Assembly (NCBI GenBank): GCA_020722685.1
Contig: DYKH01000005.1
Coordinates: 1-64,000, forward strand
Origin: Caldithrix sp.
GTDB taxonomy: Bacteria; KSB1; UBA2214; DYKH01
Direction: 5' to 3'
DNA: 64,000 bases
Position numbers and translations under genes: made by a program. Of the stretch, positions 7,564 to 18,192 are shown one piece after another. Position 1 is the stretch's first letter. Each line of letters opens with the position of its first letter. Under the pieces are notes generated by a model that was not told the DNA's origin, searched no databases, and was given only the letters and a program-made list of their open reading frames with translations.

Positions 7564-8528
7564 ACAACCGGCAAGCACAGGAACGGAAACACGAAATCAA
7601 AGTCGGTTTAGCCATCCTAATCGGATTGGCGATCTTGGTTTTTGCTATTCTTTACGTCGGCGAGCACCAAGGCATCTTGCAGGAACGCTACAAGCTTCGA
7701 GTGCTCATGTCCAGAGTTAATGGCTTACAGACCGGCGCGCCAGTGCGTCTGGCCGGCGTCGACGTGGGTTCGGTGGTAAAAGTGGATTTTTCCAAAGACA
7801 TTGCCGACCAGAAGATCGAGGTCATTTTAGAGATCGATCAAAGGGTGCAGGCAAGGATCCGGGAGGATTCCGAAGCTCACATTGGCACTTTGGGATTGTT
7901 GGGCGACAAGTTTGTCGGCATCACGATGGGCTCTCTGGACAAGCCGGTGCTTGAGGATGGCGATCTGTTGAAAAGCGCTGATCCGATCGACGTAGAGAAG
8001 CTCATCGCCGAGGGAGTCATGGTCTTTGATGTGGTGAGGCAGACGACCTCCACCATCAACGAAATCAGCAAAAAGATCAATGAGGGCAAAGGCACTTTGG
8101 GGCTGTTGGTCAACGATCCGCGAATGTATCTGGACATTGAGAAGCTGCTTTTTCTTACGGAAAGTTTGACCCAAAAGATCGATCAGGGTCAAGGAACATT
8201 GGCCAAGCTTTTTCAGGACACCACCCTCTATCGCAATATCAACGGCCTGTTGACTACCACGACGAATTTGGCGGATAGCTTTGGCAGAGGTAAGGGCACT
8301 ATGGGCCGGCTGATTCAAGACCCATGGCTTTTCGAGCGGATGTCGGAGTCGCTACTCCGTATCAATGCCTTGGCCAAGAAATTGGAGGATGGCGATGGCA
8401 CGCTGGGAAAGGCATTGAACGACAAGGCGCTCTATTTAGACGCAAGTCACGCAGTTGCGGAATTGGACAGTCTGCTAAAGGATGTGCGACGAAATCCGCA
8501 GCGCTACCTGAAGGTGGAGATTTTTTGA
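7560..8528 (+). CDS. mlaD: MlaD/MCE-domain substrate-binding protein
   Basis: 322 residues. An N-terminal transmembrane helix (about residues 14-32) is followed by one MCE domain (about 40-120: LRVLMSRVNGLQTGAPVRLAGVDVG ... GTLGLLGDKFVGITMGS). The long C-terminal part has repeated INEGKGTLGLLVNDP, IDQGQGTLAKLFQDT, GRGKGTMGRLIQDP and LEDGDGTLGKALNDK units of about 45 residues, a G-x-GTLG-x-L-x-D-x-x-LY motif often found in MCE proteins of this kind. It anchors in the inner membrane and presents lipid from MlaEF. Confidence 0.92.
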   Translation: MNNRQAQERKHEIKVGLAILIGLAILVFAILYVGEHQGILQERYKLRVLMSRVNGLQTGAPVRLAGVDVGSVVKVDFSKDIADQKIEVILEIDQRVQARIREDSEAHIGTLGLLGDKFVGITMGSLDKPVLEDGDLLKSADPIDVEKLIAEGVMVFDVVRQTTSTINEISKKINEGKGTLGLLVNDPRMYLDIEKLLFLTESLTQKIDQGQGTLAKLFQDTTLYRNINGLLTTTTNLADSFGRGKGTMGRLIQDPWLFERMSESLLRINALAKKLEDGDGTLGKALNDKALYLDASHAVAELDSLLKDVRRNPQRYLKVEIF

Positions 8529-8593
8529 GAATAGCTGCAATCCGGACGGACGCCTGATCCTTCTGGCTGCACGAAACGAGCGAGGAATGATTG

Positions 8594-10567
8594 ATGAGCA
8601 CAATTGATAATAAAGAAAGACGCAATCCGAACCGGCGGAAGCCTAAAATCGAAAAGAAGGTCCACTTTTCGATCTGGTATATATTGTTTGCCATGTTAGC
8701 GATGTATCTTTTCAATGTTTGGTTTGTTCAGCCGCATATTGAATCGGTCTCTTACAGCAAATTCAAAAGCATGGTCAAAGAAGGCCGCGTTCTGGAATGC
8801 TCCGTGTCCGCTGACAAGATCGAGGGCATTTATATCAGCGGGCGGGCCGACTCGATCGATAGCGTGAGGGCGGAGTACAAGGCCTACAAGGCGCAAAGCG
8901 CCACCAGGCAGCGCCCGAAAACATTCCGGGATTTTCTCAGTAGCAAGCCGGCGACGGAGAAACCGACGCCAAAAGGCCTGGTGGCCTTTAGCGCGCATCG
9001 GGTGGATGACCCGGATTTGGTAAAGGAACTGCAACAATCGGGTACGGAATTCTCCGGCAAAGAAGGCGGTAGCGCGCTCAAAACCTTGTTTGTCGCCTGG
9101 ATTCTGCCTCTTCTCATTCTGATCGGCATTTGGGGCCTTGTGTTTCGGAGAATGAATCCGACCGGAGGAATGATGTCCATCGGTAAGAGCAAAGCCAAGA
9201 TCTATGTTGAAGGCCAAACCAAAATCACTTTCAAGAACGTTGCCGGCATCGACGAAGCTGTTGAAGAGGTGGGAGAGATCGTCGATTTTCTGAAAAGCCC
9301 GGAGAAATTCCAAAGGCTGGGTGGCCGCATCCCCAAGGGCGTGCTATTGGTCGGGCCGCCGGGAACCGGAAAGACTTTGTTAGCCAAAGCGGTGGCCGGT
9401 GAAGCCAAAGTGCCCTTCTTTAGCATTAGCGGCTCGGACTTTGTGGAAATGTTCGTCGGCGTCGGCGCGGCGCGAGTGCGTGACCTCTTTCAGCAGGCCT
9501 CGCAAAAGGCTCCTTGTATCATTTTTATCGACGAGCTGGATGCCTTGGGCAAGGCGCGCGGCGTGAGTGTCTACGGCGGCCACGATGAGCGCGAACAGAC
9601 CCTGAATCAACTGCTTTCGGAGATGGACGGCTTTGATTCCACCGCCGGCGTCATTATCATGGCCGCAACGAACCGCCCGGAAATCCTCGATCTGGCCTTG
9701 CTGCGTCCCGGACGCTTCGACCGGCAAATTGTCGTTGACCGTCCCGACATTACCGGTCGGGAAGCCATTTTAAACGTACACGCCAAATCGGTCAAGCTGG
9801 GAGATGACGTCGATCTAAAGGTCATTGCCGCTCGCACGCCTGGCTTTGTGGGCGCCGATTTGGCGAACGTGGTCAATGAAGCTGCACTTCTCGCGGCTAG
9901 GCGTGGCAAGAAAACCATCGACATGAGCGATTTTGAGGAAGCCATCGACCGGGTCATTGCCGGTTTGGCGAAAAAGAGCCGGGTGATGAACAAGAATGAA
10001 AAAGAGACAGTGGCCTATCACGAGGCCGGCCACGCCATTGTTGCCACCGGCATCGAGGGCTGCGATCCGGTGCACCGGGTTTCCATCATTCCCCGCGGTG
10101 TGGCAGCCTTGGGTTATACCCTGCAATTGCCCACGGAGGATCGTTACCTCATGAAGAGGGGCGAACTGGAAGCAAAGCTAAAGGTACTGTTGGGCGGCCG
10201 GGTCGCCGAGGAGCTCAAATACAGCGAAATTTCGACCGGCGCGCAAAACGATTTGGAGCGCGCCACCGATATTGCCCGCAGCATGGTGGTAGAGTACGGC
10301 ATGAGTGAAAAAATCGGCCCCATATCCTACGGTCGTGGTTCCCATGGAATGTTCCTCGGCGCGGAAATGCCGGAACGAAAAGTCTATAGCGAAAGTCTGG
10401 CCGCCGAAATTGATAAGGAAGTGCGGCGCCTGGTAGAAGAAGCACAAGCTGCGGTTCGCCGGCTGTTGTCTGAAAAGCGCGACAAGCTGGAAGCTTTGGC
10501 TCAGCGACTATTAGAAAAAGAAGTCGTGGAGCGAGAAGAATTACAGATGATTCTGAATACCAACTGA
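8594..10567 (+). CDS. ftsH: ATP-dependent zinc metalloprotease FtsH
   Basis: 657 residues from ATG 8594 (TTG 8591 precedes it; GAGGAA at 8582-8587). The protein degrades membrane and regulatory proteins. Domains: one transmembrane helix (about 25-45), a periplasmic region to about 160, a second helix (about 170-190), then an AAA+ domain with Walker A GPPGTGKT (about 254), Walker [10 protein letters not shown] and the [23 protein letters not shown], and the M41 protease domain with zinc site HEAGH (about 476-480). The periplasmic region is somewhat longer than in E. coli. All catalytic residues are present. Confidence 0.97.
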   Translation: MSTIDNKERRNPNRRKPKIEKKVHFSIWYILFAMLAMYLFNVWFVQPHIESVSYSKFKSMVKEGRVLECSVSADKIEGIYISGRADSIDSVRAEYKAYKAQSATRQRPKTFRDFLSSKPATEKPTPKGLVAFSAHRVDDPDLVKELQQSGTEFSGKEGGSALKTLFVAWILPLLILIGIWGLVFRRMNPTGGMMSIGKSKAKIYVEGQTKITFKNVAGIDEAVEEVGEIVDFLKSPEKFQRLGGRIPKGVLLVGPPGTGKTLLAKAVAGEAKVPFFSISGSDFVEMFVGVGAARVRDLFQQASQKAPCIIFIDELDALGKARGVSVYGGHDEREQTLNQLLSEMDGFDSTAGVIIMAATNRPEILDLALLRPGRFDRQIVVDRPDITGREAILNVHAKSVKLGDDVDLKVIAARTPGFVGADLANVVNEAALLAARRGKKTIDMSDFEEAIDRVIAGLAKKSRVMNKNEKETVAYHEAGHAIVATGIEGCDPVHRVSIIPRGVAALGYTLQLPTEDRYLMKRGELEAKLKVLLGGRVAEELKYSEISTGAQNDLERATDIARSMVVEYGMSEKIGPISYGRGSHGMFLGAEMPERKVYSESLAAEIDKEVRRLVEEAQAAVRRLLSEKRDKLEALAQRLLEKEVVEREELQMILNTN

Positions 10568-10579
10568 GTTCTTGTTCGA

Positions 10580-11017
10580 TTGAAAAAGTCGGAGCAAAAT
10601 GACAGATCCGTTGCCGAGAACGAGCAACGGTTGGACAAATGGCTCAAGATTGTTCGGCTGTTCAAGACCAGAGCCTTGGCGGCAAGAGCCTGCGAGGAAA
10701 GACGAGTGAAAGTGAATGGAAATATCGCCAAACCCGGCAAGCTGATCCGCATTGGCGACTCTTTGACCATTCGCAGAGGCGGCGGCAAATTCATCAACCT
10801 GGACGTTCTCGGCATCTCGCAGAAAAGCCTCTCCGCAGCAGACGCCAAGCTCCTCTACAATTTGCATCAGCCAATGCTTTCTGAAGAATCGAAGGATTTG
10901 ATGGCGGTCTTTGCGGAGAGCGTCAAGGAAATCAAGCCGAAATACAAGGGCCGACCGACCAAAAAAGACAGGCGCAGATTGGAGCGTTTGAAAAACGACA
11001 AGCTGCCTTGGCTGTAA
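10580..11017 (+). CDS. S4-domain RNA-binding protein (Hsp15-like)
   Basis: 145 residues from TTG 10580; no better start precedes the domain. An S4 domain covers about residues 18-75 (QRLDKWLKIVRLFKTRALAARACEERRVKVNG, then KLIRIGDSLTIRR), the fold of Hsp15/RlpB proteins that bind stalled 50S subunits. The tail is very basic (RPTKKDRRRLERLKN), consistent with RNA binding. It lies 12 nt behind ftsH and may be co-transcribed with it. Confidence 0.8.
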   Translation: MKKSEQNDRSVAENEQRLDKWLKIVRLFKTRALAARACEERRVKVNGNIAKPGKLIRIGDSLTIRRGGGKFINLDVLGISQKSLSAADAKLLYNLHQPMLSEESKDLMAVFAESVKEIKPKYKGRPTKKDRRRLERLKNDKLPWL

Positions 11018-11074
11018 AGTGGGCATGCGTCGACATGCGTAATAGCTCTCTGGCAAGGCGCAAGCGAAGGCAAG

Positions 11075-11101
11075 CTCGTTCCTAAACCGTTTGGGAACGA
11101 G
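11075..11101. repeat. Intergenic palindrome
   Basis: CTCGTTCCT-AAA pairs with TTT-GGGAACGAG around a CCG loop, a stem of about 12 bp with one G-T pair. No T-run follows, so it is not a standard terminator. A related end (GGGAATGAGATTGCG) occurs at 48046-48060. Palindromes built on CGTTCCCA...TGGGAACG are common dispersed elements in bacterial intergenic DNA. Confidence 0.5.
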
Positions 11102-11408
11102 ATTGCTCACCCGTGAATGAGGTTTTGCCTACATGCAGAGATATTCCTTGATTTCTTGGAGTGAAGTTTATACATTGAGCCGCTTTTGCTCACCTTGCGC
11201 AAAAAGCAGAATAGCTAACGATGGTACTAAAGTCATGACAGGAACGAGCGGACTTTTAGCTTGCGGCTTCAAGCACTTGCAGCTCATCCCTCAGAGTTAT
11301 CTTATGCAGCAATTTCATTGGAAGCGTGAAATATTGATTCTGGAAACTTTTCGATCCTTGTATATCGTGATGCCTATTCGAGGCGTCGCACACTGACCAA
11401 AACCTTGA

Positions 11409-11442
11409 GCCCTATTTTGTACCCCGAAATAGGGCATTTTTT
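11409..11442 (+). terminator. Intrinsic terminator / attenuator-like hairpin
   Basis: GCCCTATTT (11409-11417) pairs perfectly with AAATAGGGC (11427-11435) and is followed by ATTTTTTAT. It ends about 45 nt before the chosen start of gdhA, so it either ends upstream transcription or attenuates the gdhA leader. Confidence 0.7.
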
Positions 11443-11487
11443 ATCTTATTCAACCGAACCATGAGACGTAACAAAACGGAGAAGCAG

Positions 11488-12747
11488 ATGGGAAATGACA
11501 GTGTATTTGCCATGGCGCTGGAACAATTAAATTCCGCCGCTGCGAAATTGAATTTGGACAAGAACACTCATCGTGTTCTTCGGCATCCGGAACGGGAGTT
11601 GACGGTCTCGATTCCCGTTATTATGGATGACGGGCGCATCGAGGTTTTTATGGGGCATCGCATACAGCACTCGAGCGCGCGTGGACCCTGCAAAGGAGGT
11701 ATTCGCTATCATCAAAGTGTAACGTTGGACGAAGTGAAAGCATTGGCCATGTGGATGACCTGGAAGTGTGCAGTCGTGAACATCCCCTACGGAGGAGCGA
11801 AGGGAGGCGTGCAGGTGGATCCGACCCAACTGAGTCGGGAAGAAATCCGTCGCCTCACGCGCAGATTCACGGTGGCGATCATGCCCATCATCGGCCCGCA
11901 TCGGGACATTCCGGCCCCTGACGTGAATACCAATGCGGAAACCATGGGTTGGATGATGGATACGGTCAGCATGTTTCAGGGCAGCACCGTGTTGGACATT
12001 GTGACCGGCAAGTCGGTCGATCTGGGCGGGTCCCTCGGCCGGCGGGAAGCGACCGGGCGCGGAGTGATGTTCAATACCATGGAGCTGCTAAAGCGTAAAG
12101 GAGCATCGCCCGCTTCGACTACCGTGGCCGTTCAGGGTTTCGGCAACGTCGGCTCGGTGAGCGCGGACTTGCTGGCAAAGGAGGGCTGCCGCGTTGTGGC
12201 TGTCAGTGATGTCAGCGGCGCCTACTATAATCCGAACGGTTTGCCCATTGGCGAAATGATCAACTATTGTGCTTCATCCAAAAATCACGTGCTTGAAGGT
12301 TTTGATCTTGCCGGCACGCAAAAGATCACCAATGCTGAGCTATTGGAGCTTGACGTTGACATTCTGGTTCCCGCGGCGCTGGAAAAACAAATCACAGCAG
12401 AGAACGCCGACAGGATCAAAGCCAAGGCCATCATCGAAGGCGCCAACGGCCCCACGACTCCTGACGCTGAAAAAATTCTGACGGAAAAAGGCATCTACGT
12501 GGTTCCCGATATTCTTGCGAACAGCGGCGGTGTGGTTGTTTCCTATTTTGAGTGGGTGCAAAGCATTCAATCGTTCTTCTGGGATGAGGACGAAGTAAAC
12601 CGCAATTTGAAACGAGTCATGGTCAACAGCTTCAAGGCGGTGTGGGACCTGGCCCAGCAACAGAAAATCGACTTGCGCAATGCCGCCATGATGATCGCCG
12701 TGGACCGCGTGGCCAAAGCCCTTTCCGAGCGTGGCATTTTCCCGTGA
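11488..12747 (+). CDS. gdhA: Glutamate dehydrogenase (Glu/Leu/Phe/Val dehydrogenase family)
   Basis: 419 residues from ATG 11488, preferred over ATG 11461 because GGAG (11478-11481) is 6 nt upstream. It interconverts glutamate with 2-oxoglutarate and ammonia. The substrate pocket GPCKGGIRYH, the catalytic region WKCAVVNIPYGGAKGGV with its lysines, APDVNT, and the Rossmann motif VQGFGNVGS (about residue 217) are intact. The length matches hexameric bacterial and archaeal enzymes of about 420 residues. Coenzyme choice is not assigned. Confidence 0.93.
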   Translation: MGNDSVFAMALEQLNSAAAKLNLDKNTHRVLRHPERELTVSIPVIMDDGRIEVFMGHRIQHSSARGPCKGGIRYHQSVTLDEVKALAMWMTWKCAVVNIPYGGAKGGVQVDPTQLSREEIRRLTRRFTVAIMPIIGPHRDIPAPDVNTNAETMGWMMDTVSMFQGSTVLDIVTGKSVDLGGSLGRREATGRGVMFNTMELLKRKGASPASTTVAVQGFGNVGSVSADLLAKEGCRVVAVSDVSGAYYNPNGLPIGEMINYCASSKNHVLEGFDLAGTQKITNAELLELDVDILVPAALEKQITAENADRIKAKAIIEGANGPTTPDAEKILTEKGIYVVPDILANSGGVVVSYFEWVQSIQSFFWDEDEVNRNLKRVMVNSFKAVWDLAQQQKIDLRNAAMMIAVDRVAKALSERGIFP

Positions 12748-12897
12748 TGGATTTGTCGATCAAGGAAATTGTGGAAAGCCTCTCAGGGGGAAGCTGCTCC
12801 TTCATAAATGGACCCGTAGGCGTTGCCATTTGAAAGGTCAACCCTGAGATGGTCAACTGTGCGGAAAGGGCTCTATGAGAATTAGGGAGTCACTGTG

Positions 12898-13911
12898 ATG
12901 AAGAAATACGTTTATTCCGTGGGCGTCTGGAACGACAATCCCGGCGCCAGCCGGTTTGGCGAAGCGACCCGTTCGACCAAGACGGTCATCGAGAAGATTC
13001 GCCTGCTCAAGTCGCTGGGAGTCGGAGCCATTGAGGCGCATGATAATGAGATCAAGCCGGAGATGGTCGGCGAAGTCAAGAAACTGCTTAAAGACGAAGG
13101 CCTCATCGTCGGCATGTACACCCCCAACTTTTTCTGGGATAAAGAATATGCCAACGGCGCCTTGGCTTCTCACGATCCGAAGGTCAGAAGGAGCGCTGTG
13201 GAGCGATTCAAGCGCGCCATCGATACCGCCCATCAGTTGGAAGCTCGGGTGGTCGTCTATTGGAATGGTCAGGAAGGCAGCGACGTCGCTCTGGGCAAAT
13301 GCGGCGTGACGGCTCTCGGCTATCTTCGCGACGCCTTCAATGAAGTTCTGCAATACGACCAGGAGAATTACGGCGATAAGGCTTTACGCCTAGCGGTGGA
13401 GCCAAAGCCGAATGAGCCTCGCTGTCACATGCTCTTGCCGACGGTCGGCGATGCGCTGGCGTTTGCCATGTCCTTGGATCCCAAACACAACCACCGCGTC
13501 GGCGTCAATCCGGAATCGGCGCATTCTATCATGATCGGCCTCGACTATGTGAAAGATCTGGAAACAGCGCTTTTCTACAACCGGCTCTTCCACATCCACC
13601 TGAATGACCAGGAAGGACCCAAATATGACCAAGACCTGGCCTTCGGATCGGCCCATTTAAAGCGCGGTCTGGAGACGGTTGCCGTATTGAAGCGGCACAA
13701 CTACGACGGGCTGATCGGTTTCGATCTCAATCCCCTGCGAACCGACAGCGACGCGGCTCGTTCGGCCATCATCAAAACGAGCATTGACAATTTCGAACGG
13801 TTGGCCGAGATTGCCGACCGGCTGGATTGGGCCAAAATTGAACTGCTGCGAAATCAGGCCTCGTTCAGCGAGTTGGACGAATACCTTGACCGTCTGATTA
13901 TGGGCAAGTGA
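12898..13911 (+). CDS. Xylose isomerase-like TIM-barrel protein (divergent class I)
   Basis: 337 residues from ATG 12898 (GGGAG at 12884-12888). It matches class I xylose isomerases along its whole length: AHDN at the FHDDD site, EPKPNEPR, LLPTVGDALAF, VGVNPESAH and KYDQDLAFG. It is about 50 residues shorter than the usual 390, missing the C-terminal extension. One metal ligand differs: the family's FHIDLNGQ is FHIHLNDQ here, replacing the metal-1 aspartate by histidine, while the E, H, D and K of EPKPNE, NPES-H, KYDQD and FDLNPLR are kept. No xylulokinase is nearby, so the substrate may not be xylose. Confidence 0.8.
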   Translation: MKKYVYSVGVWNDNPGASRFGEATRSTKTVIEKIRLLKSLGVGAIEAHDNEIKPEMVGEVKKLLKDEGLIVGMYTPNFFWDKEYANGALASHDPKVRRSAVERFKRAIDTAHQLEARVVVYWNGQEGSDVALGKCGVTALGYLRDAFNEVLQYDQENYGDKALRLAVEPKPNEPRCHMLLPTVGDALAFAMSLDPKHNHRVGVNPESAHSIMIGLDYVKDLETALFYNRLFHIHLNDQEGPKYDQDLAFGSAHLKRGLETVAVLKRHNYDGLIGFDLNPLRTDSDAARSAIIKTSIDNFERLAEIADRLDWAKIELLRNQASFSELDEYLDRLIMGK

Positions 13912-14532
13912 TCGCCAAAATCATTCAGTCTGGGGCACCCGGCGCGGCGACGGAATTGCGGATTTTCGATTTGCGGGCGTTGGCTCCGATCTCGACTTTT
14001 TCTCCCTTGAGGAGCTTGTATCATGACGAGAGACCATTCCTGAAACCTGCGGTTGCCATCGGAAGAATCGGAGCATCCTCGATTGCATTTGGTCTTTGAG
14101 GGAAACTTTTGCTGGTTTTGGCAAATTCCGTCGTGATTTCCAGGAGTGGCTGGCCGCTCGATGATGGGGAAAATAGGGACCTTCTATGGAACCGCCAAGT
14201 CCTTAGACCTGCCGAGGATGCTCTAAGCACGAATGGAGCATTCCCGGTTCCGATTGACCATTTTAGGGCACCCTCCCGCAGGTTGTGAACGAGTATTTTC
14301 GTGGTAATGCTATCTATTCGCTCTGGAAGACAACGGCTTCTTTTCGGACAGTCGCATTTTCATCGAATCGGTGCGACTCCTATCTCTTTCCCACTTTTTT
14401 TCAATTAAAACGTTCTTTCTTGACAAAATCAGAATATTTTTTAGGCAACATTTGTTCTTAGGGTCTTGGATTCAGAATATTAGCGATCACCCGCAATACC
14501 TCAACAACAAATTCATCGGTGGCGAGGACGAA
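13912..14532. other. Gene-free region upstream of the respiratory locus
   Basis: About 620 bp. Small frames on both strands show no family features. The last 150 bp are AT-rich and contain TTGACA at 14420-14425 without a good -10, so a promoter for the sco1-cta-act locus may lie here but cannot be fixed. GAGG at 14522-14525 precedes the sco1 ATG. Confidence 0.4.
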
Positions 14533-15463
14533 ATGGTTAAGTCGACTTTAACAATCTTGCTGTTTCTACTGGCCCTCTCCGGCTACGGCTACGCAGCGCC
14601 ATCTCAGGCAGCTCTCGACCCTGTTGAAGTGGGAGTGGATGAGCGACTGGGTGAATACGTTCCGCTTGACTTGACCTTTTACGACGAAAATGGTCATTCT
14701 GTCCGACTCGCCGAGCTCATTACCCAACCCACCATTCTTACTTTACTGTAGATTGGCAAAATCGAAAATTTAAGCCGTAGGAGATGTCTCCAGACATCGA
14801 GCATTATTGCATATTGTGGTCGAACTCGGAGAGTTCTCCTACATATTGTGGTGAGAAAAAATTTGCCAAACTATAGTTACTTTAGTCTACTACACTTGTC
14901 CGGGAATTTGTAGTCCGTTGTTGAACGGCGTTGCGGAAGTCTTGGAGAAAATAGACGCCAAGCCCGGCATCGATTATAAGGTCCTTACCATCAGCTTTGA
15001 TACCCGCGACAAGCCTGCCTTGGCCGCGCAAAAGAAGAACAATTACCTCAAATCTTTCAAGCAACCGTTTCCTGCAAACGCATGGCGATTTCTGACGGGC
15101 GACAGCTTGTCAATCGCACGGATCACCGATGCAGTCGGGTTTCGGTATAAAAGGCAGGGCAACGAATTCACCCATCCCGGCTTGATCACCGTACTCGCCC
15201 CTGACGGCAAGATCGCTCGCTACCTTTACGGAATCACCTTTCTTCCCTTTGATTTGAAGATGGCCCTTTTGGAGGCGTCTCAGGGGAGAACCGGACCGAC
15301 CATTAGCAAACTGCTGGCCTATTGCTTTAGCTATGATCCCGCGGGGCGAAAATACGCTTTGAATGTGGTGCATATCGGCGGCGCGGTGATTCTCTCCCTG
15401 CTCGCGCTTTTCGTCGCCTATGTCGTCTTGACCACCCATGTTCGGCACAAGACTGCGAGGTAA
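14533..15463 (+). pseudogene. SCO1/SenC copper chaperone gene split by a MITE
   Basis: SCO proteins deliver copper to the CuA site of cytochrome oxidase. The 5' part (ATG 14533) encodes a signal peptide and the first strands up to PTILTLL, then hits TAG at 14749. The 3' part resumes at 14877 with LVYYTCPGICSPLLNG, including the CxxxC copper site, followed by GFRYKRQGNEFTHPG with the ligand histidine and a C-terminal transmembrane helix. Removing the 131-bp element plus one copy of its 8-bp target repeat restores ...TILTLVYYTCPGIC... exactly in frame. As written the gene cannot make a copper-binding protein, although a second SCO gene (30686-31273) could substitute. It leads the oxidase genes and lies 5 nt before ctaD. 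Confidence 0.9.
14746..14876. mobile_element. 131-bp MITE (copy 1) inserted in sco1
   Basis: Terminal inverted repeats: CTGTAGATTGGCAAA at the left and TTTGCCAAACTATAG at the right (13 of 15 positions complementary). Flanked by perfect 8-bp direct repeats TTACTTTA (14738-14745 and 14877-14884). The interior contains a GATGTCT-CC-AGACATC hairpin inside a larger GTAGGAGA...TCTCCTAC dyad. No coding capacity, so it is non-autonomous. A copy of identical length is at 50929-51059. Confidence 0.92.
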
Positions 15464-15468
15464 TTCAG

Positions 15469-17095
<1,627 letters not shown>

Positions 17096-17106
<11 letters not shown>

Positions 17107-17881
17107 CATCAGCCTGCCGGTGGGCAAAAAGCACAGCGATGTGATCGGGGCAAAATTGGGGATGTGGCTCTTCCTCTTTACCGAGCTCTTTCTGTTTGGC
17201 GGAGCATTCTTGCTGTATGCAACGTATCGTTCTTCCTACGCGGAGGACTTTCACAACGCCGCTTTGGAGATGAACGTCCTGTTGGGAGCCATCAATACGA
17301 TCATACTTCTCAGCAGCAGCTTGACGGTCGCTCTATCCATCGCCACTTTGCAGCGAGGCAATAAAAAAGCCTCTCTCATTTTGTTGAGTATCACACTTCT
17401 GCTCGGTCTTGGCTTTTTGGTGAACAAGTATTTCGAGTGGGGCCATCACATTCGCTTGGGTGTGTATCCGAATTCGCCGCACCTGGCAAGCTACAACAAA
17501 GGCGAAATGCTGTATTATGGATTGTACTACACCATGACCGGTTTGCACGGCCTGCACGTGATCATCGGCTTGGCAGTTTTGGCGGTCGTCTTTTACTTTA
17601 TCATCAAACGGCCGACGACCAAAATCTCCCTCAATCCAGCGGAGGTGGAGAAATTGCGCGGCTCCCGATTGTCTTTTTCCTCTGCCGAAGGAGCCAATAG
17701 ATGGCAGGCGGTCGAGATTGATGATTCGGTGGATCAACTGGATATCGTGCTGGTGCACCGGCAATCCAAAGAGAGCATCAGTCCTGCTAATATTCTCAAA
17801 CTGGAAAACGCCGGTTTGTATTGGCATCTGGTGGATATCATTTGGATTTTCCTTTTCCCGTTGTTCTATCTTATTACTTAA
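17096..17881 (+). CDS. ctaE: Cytochrome c oxidase subunit III
   Basis: 261 residues from ATG 17096, chosen because AGGAGG (17081-17086) is 9 nt upstream; it overlaps the end of ctaD. Seven hydrophobic helices with the conserved [24 protein letters not shown] and [11 protein letters not shown] (the histidine-rich sixth helix). A soluble insert of about 60 residues (17600-17800) between the last two helices is longer than in canonical subunit III. The chain ends in [17 protein letters not shown], a normal subunit III ending. Confidence 0.94.
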
Positions 17882-17891
17882 GGAATTCGTA

Positions 17892-18182
17892 ATGGAACAT
17901 GGCGACGCGCAACATGATGTAATCGGCTATGGAACTTATGTGTTAGTCTGGCTTGGGCTGCTGGTTTTTACCGGATTGACCGTCGCTTTGGCCGGCTTTC
18001 ATTGGGGAAAACTGAGCGTTTTTTCCGTCATTTTGATTGCGGCTGCCAAATCGTCTTTGGTGCTGTATTTTTTCATGCACCTCAAGTATGAAAAACCCCT
18101 GTTCAGAACTCTGGTGCTCGTGGCAATTTTGACGCTAACAGTATTCATAGCATTGACCTTCGTGGACGTTTCTTACAGGTAG
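17892..18182 (+). CDS. ctaF: Cytochrome c oxidase subunit IV (prokaryotic COX4)
   Basis: 96 residues from ATG 17892, AGGA at 17881-17884. Three transmembrane helices with the KSSLVLYFFMHLKYEKP segment typical of the COX4_pro family, a small subunit that helps assemble the CuB/subunit I core. It lies between subunits III and II in a continuous operon. Confidence 0.9.
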   Translation: MEHGDAQHDVIGYGTYVLVWLGLLVFTGLTVALAGFHWGKLSVFSVILIAAAKSSLVLYFFMHLKYEKPLFRTLVLVAILTLTVFIALTFVDVSYR

Positions 18183-18192
18183 AGGAGAGACC

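Larger units (their letters stand above)
11018..11487. other. Long leader before glutamate dehydrogenase
   Basis: About 470 bp with no supported gene; an 87-codon frame (11133-11396) has no recognisable features and atypical composition. The stretch contains a palindrome at 11075-11101 and an intrinsic-terminator-like hairpin at 11409-11442 immediately before the glutamate dehydrogenase gene. Confidence 0.5.

Noticed and set aside
11133..11396. 87-codon open frame in the gdhA leader
   Set aside because: No ribosome site, no recognisable motif and an atypical composition; the hairpin just after it is better read as a terminator or attenuator.
14420..14446. Promoter for the sco1-oxidase locus at TTGACA 14420
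   Set aside because: No acceptable -10 hexamer lies 16-18 nt downstream, so the match is probably chance in an AT-rich stretch.
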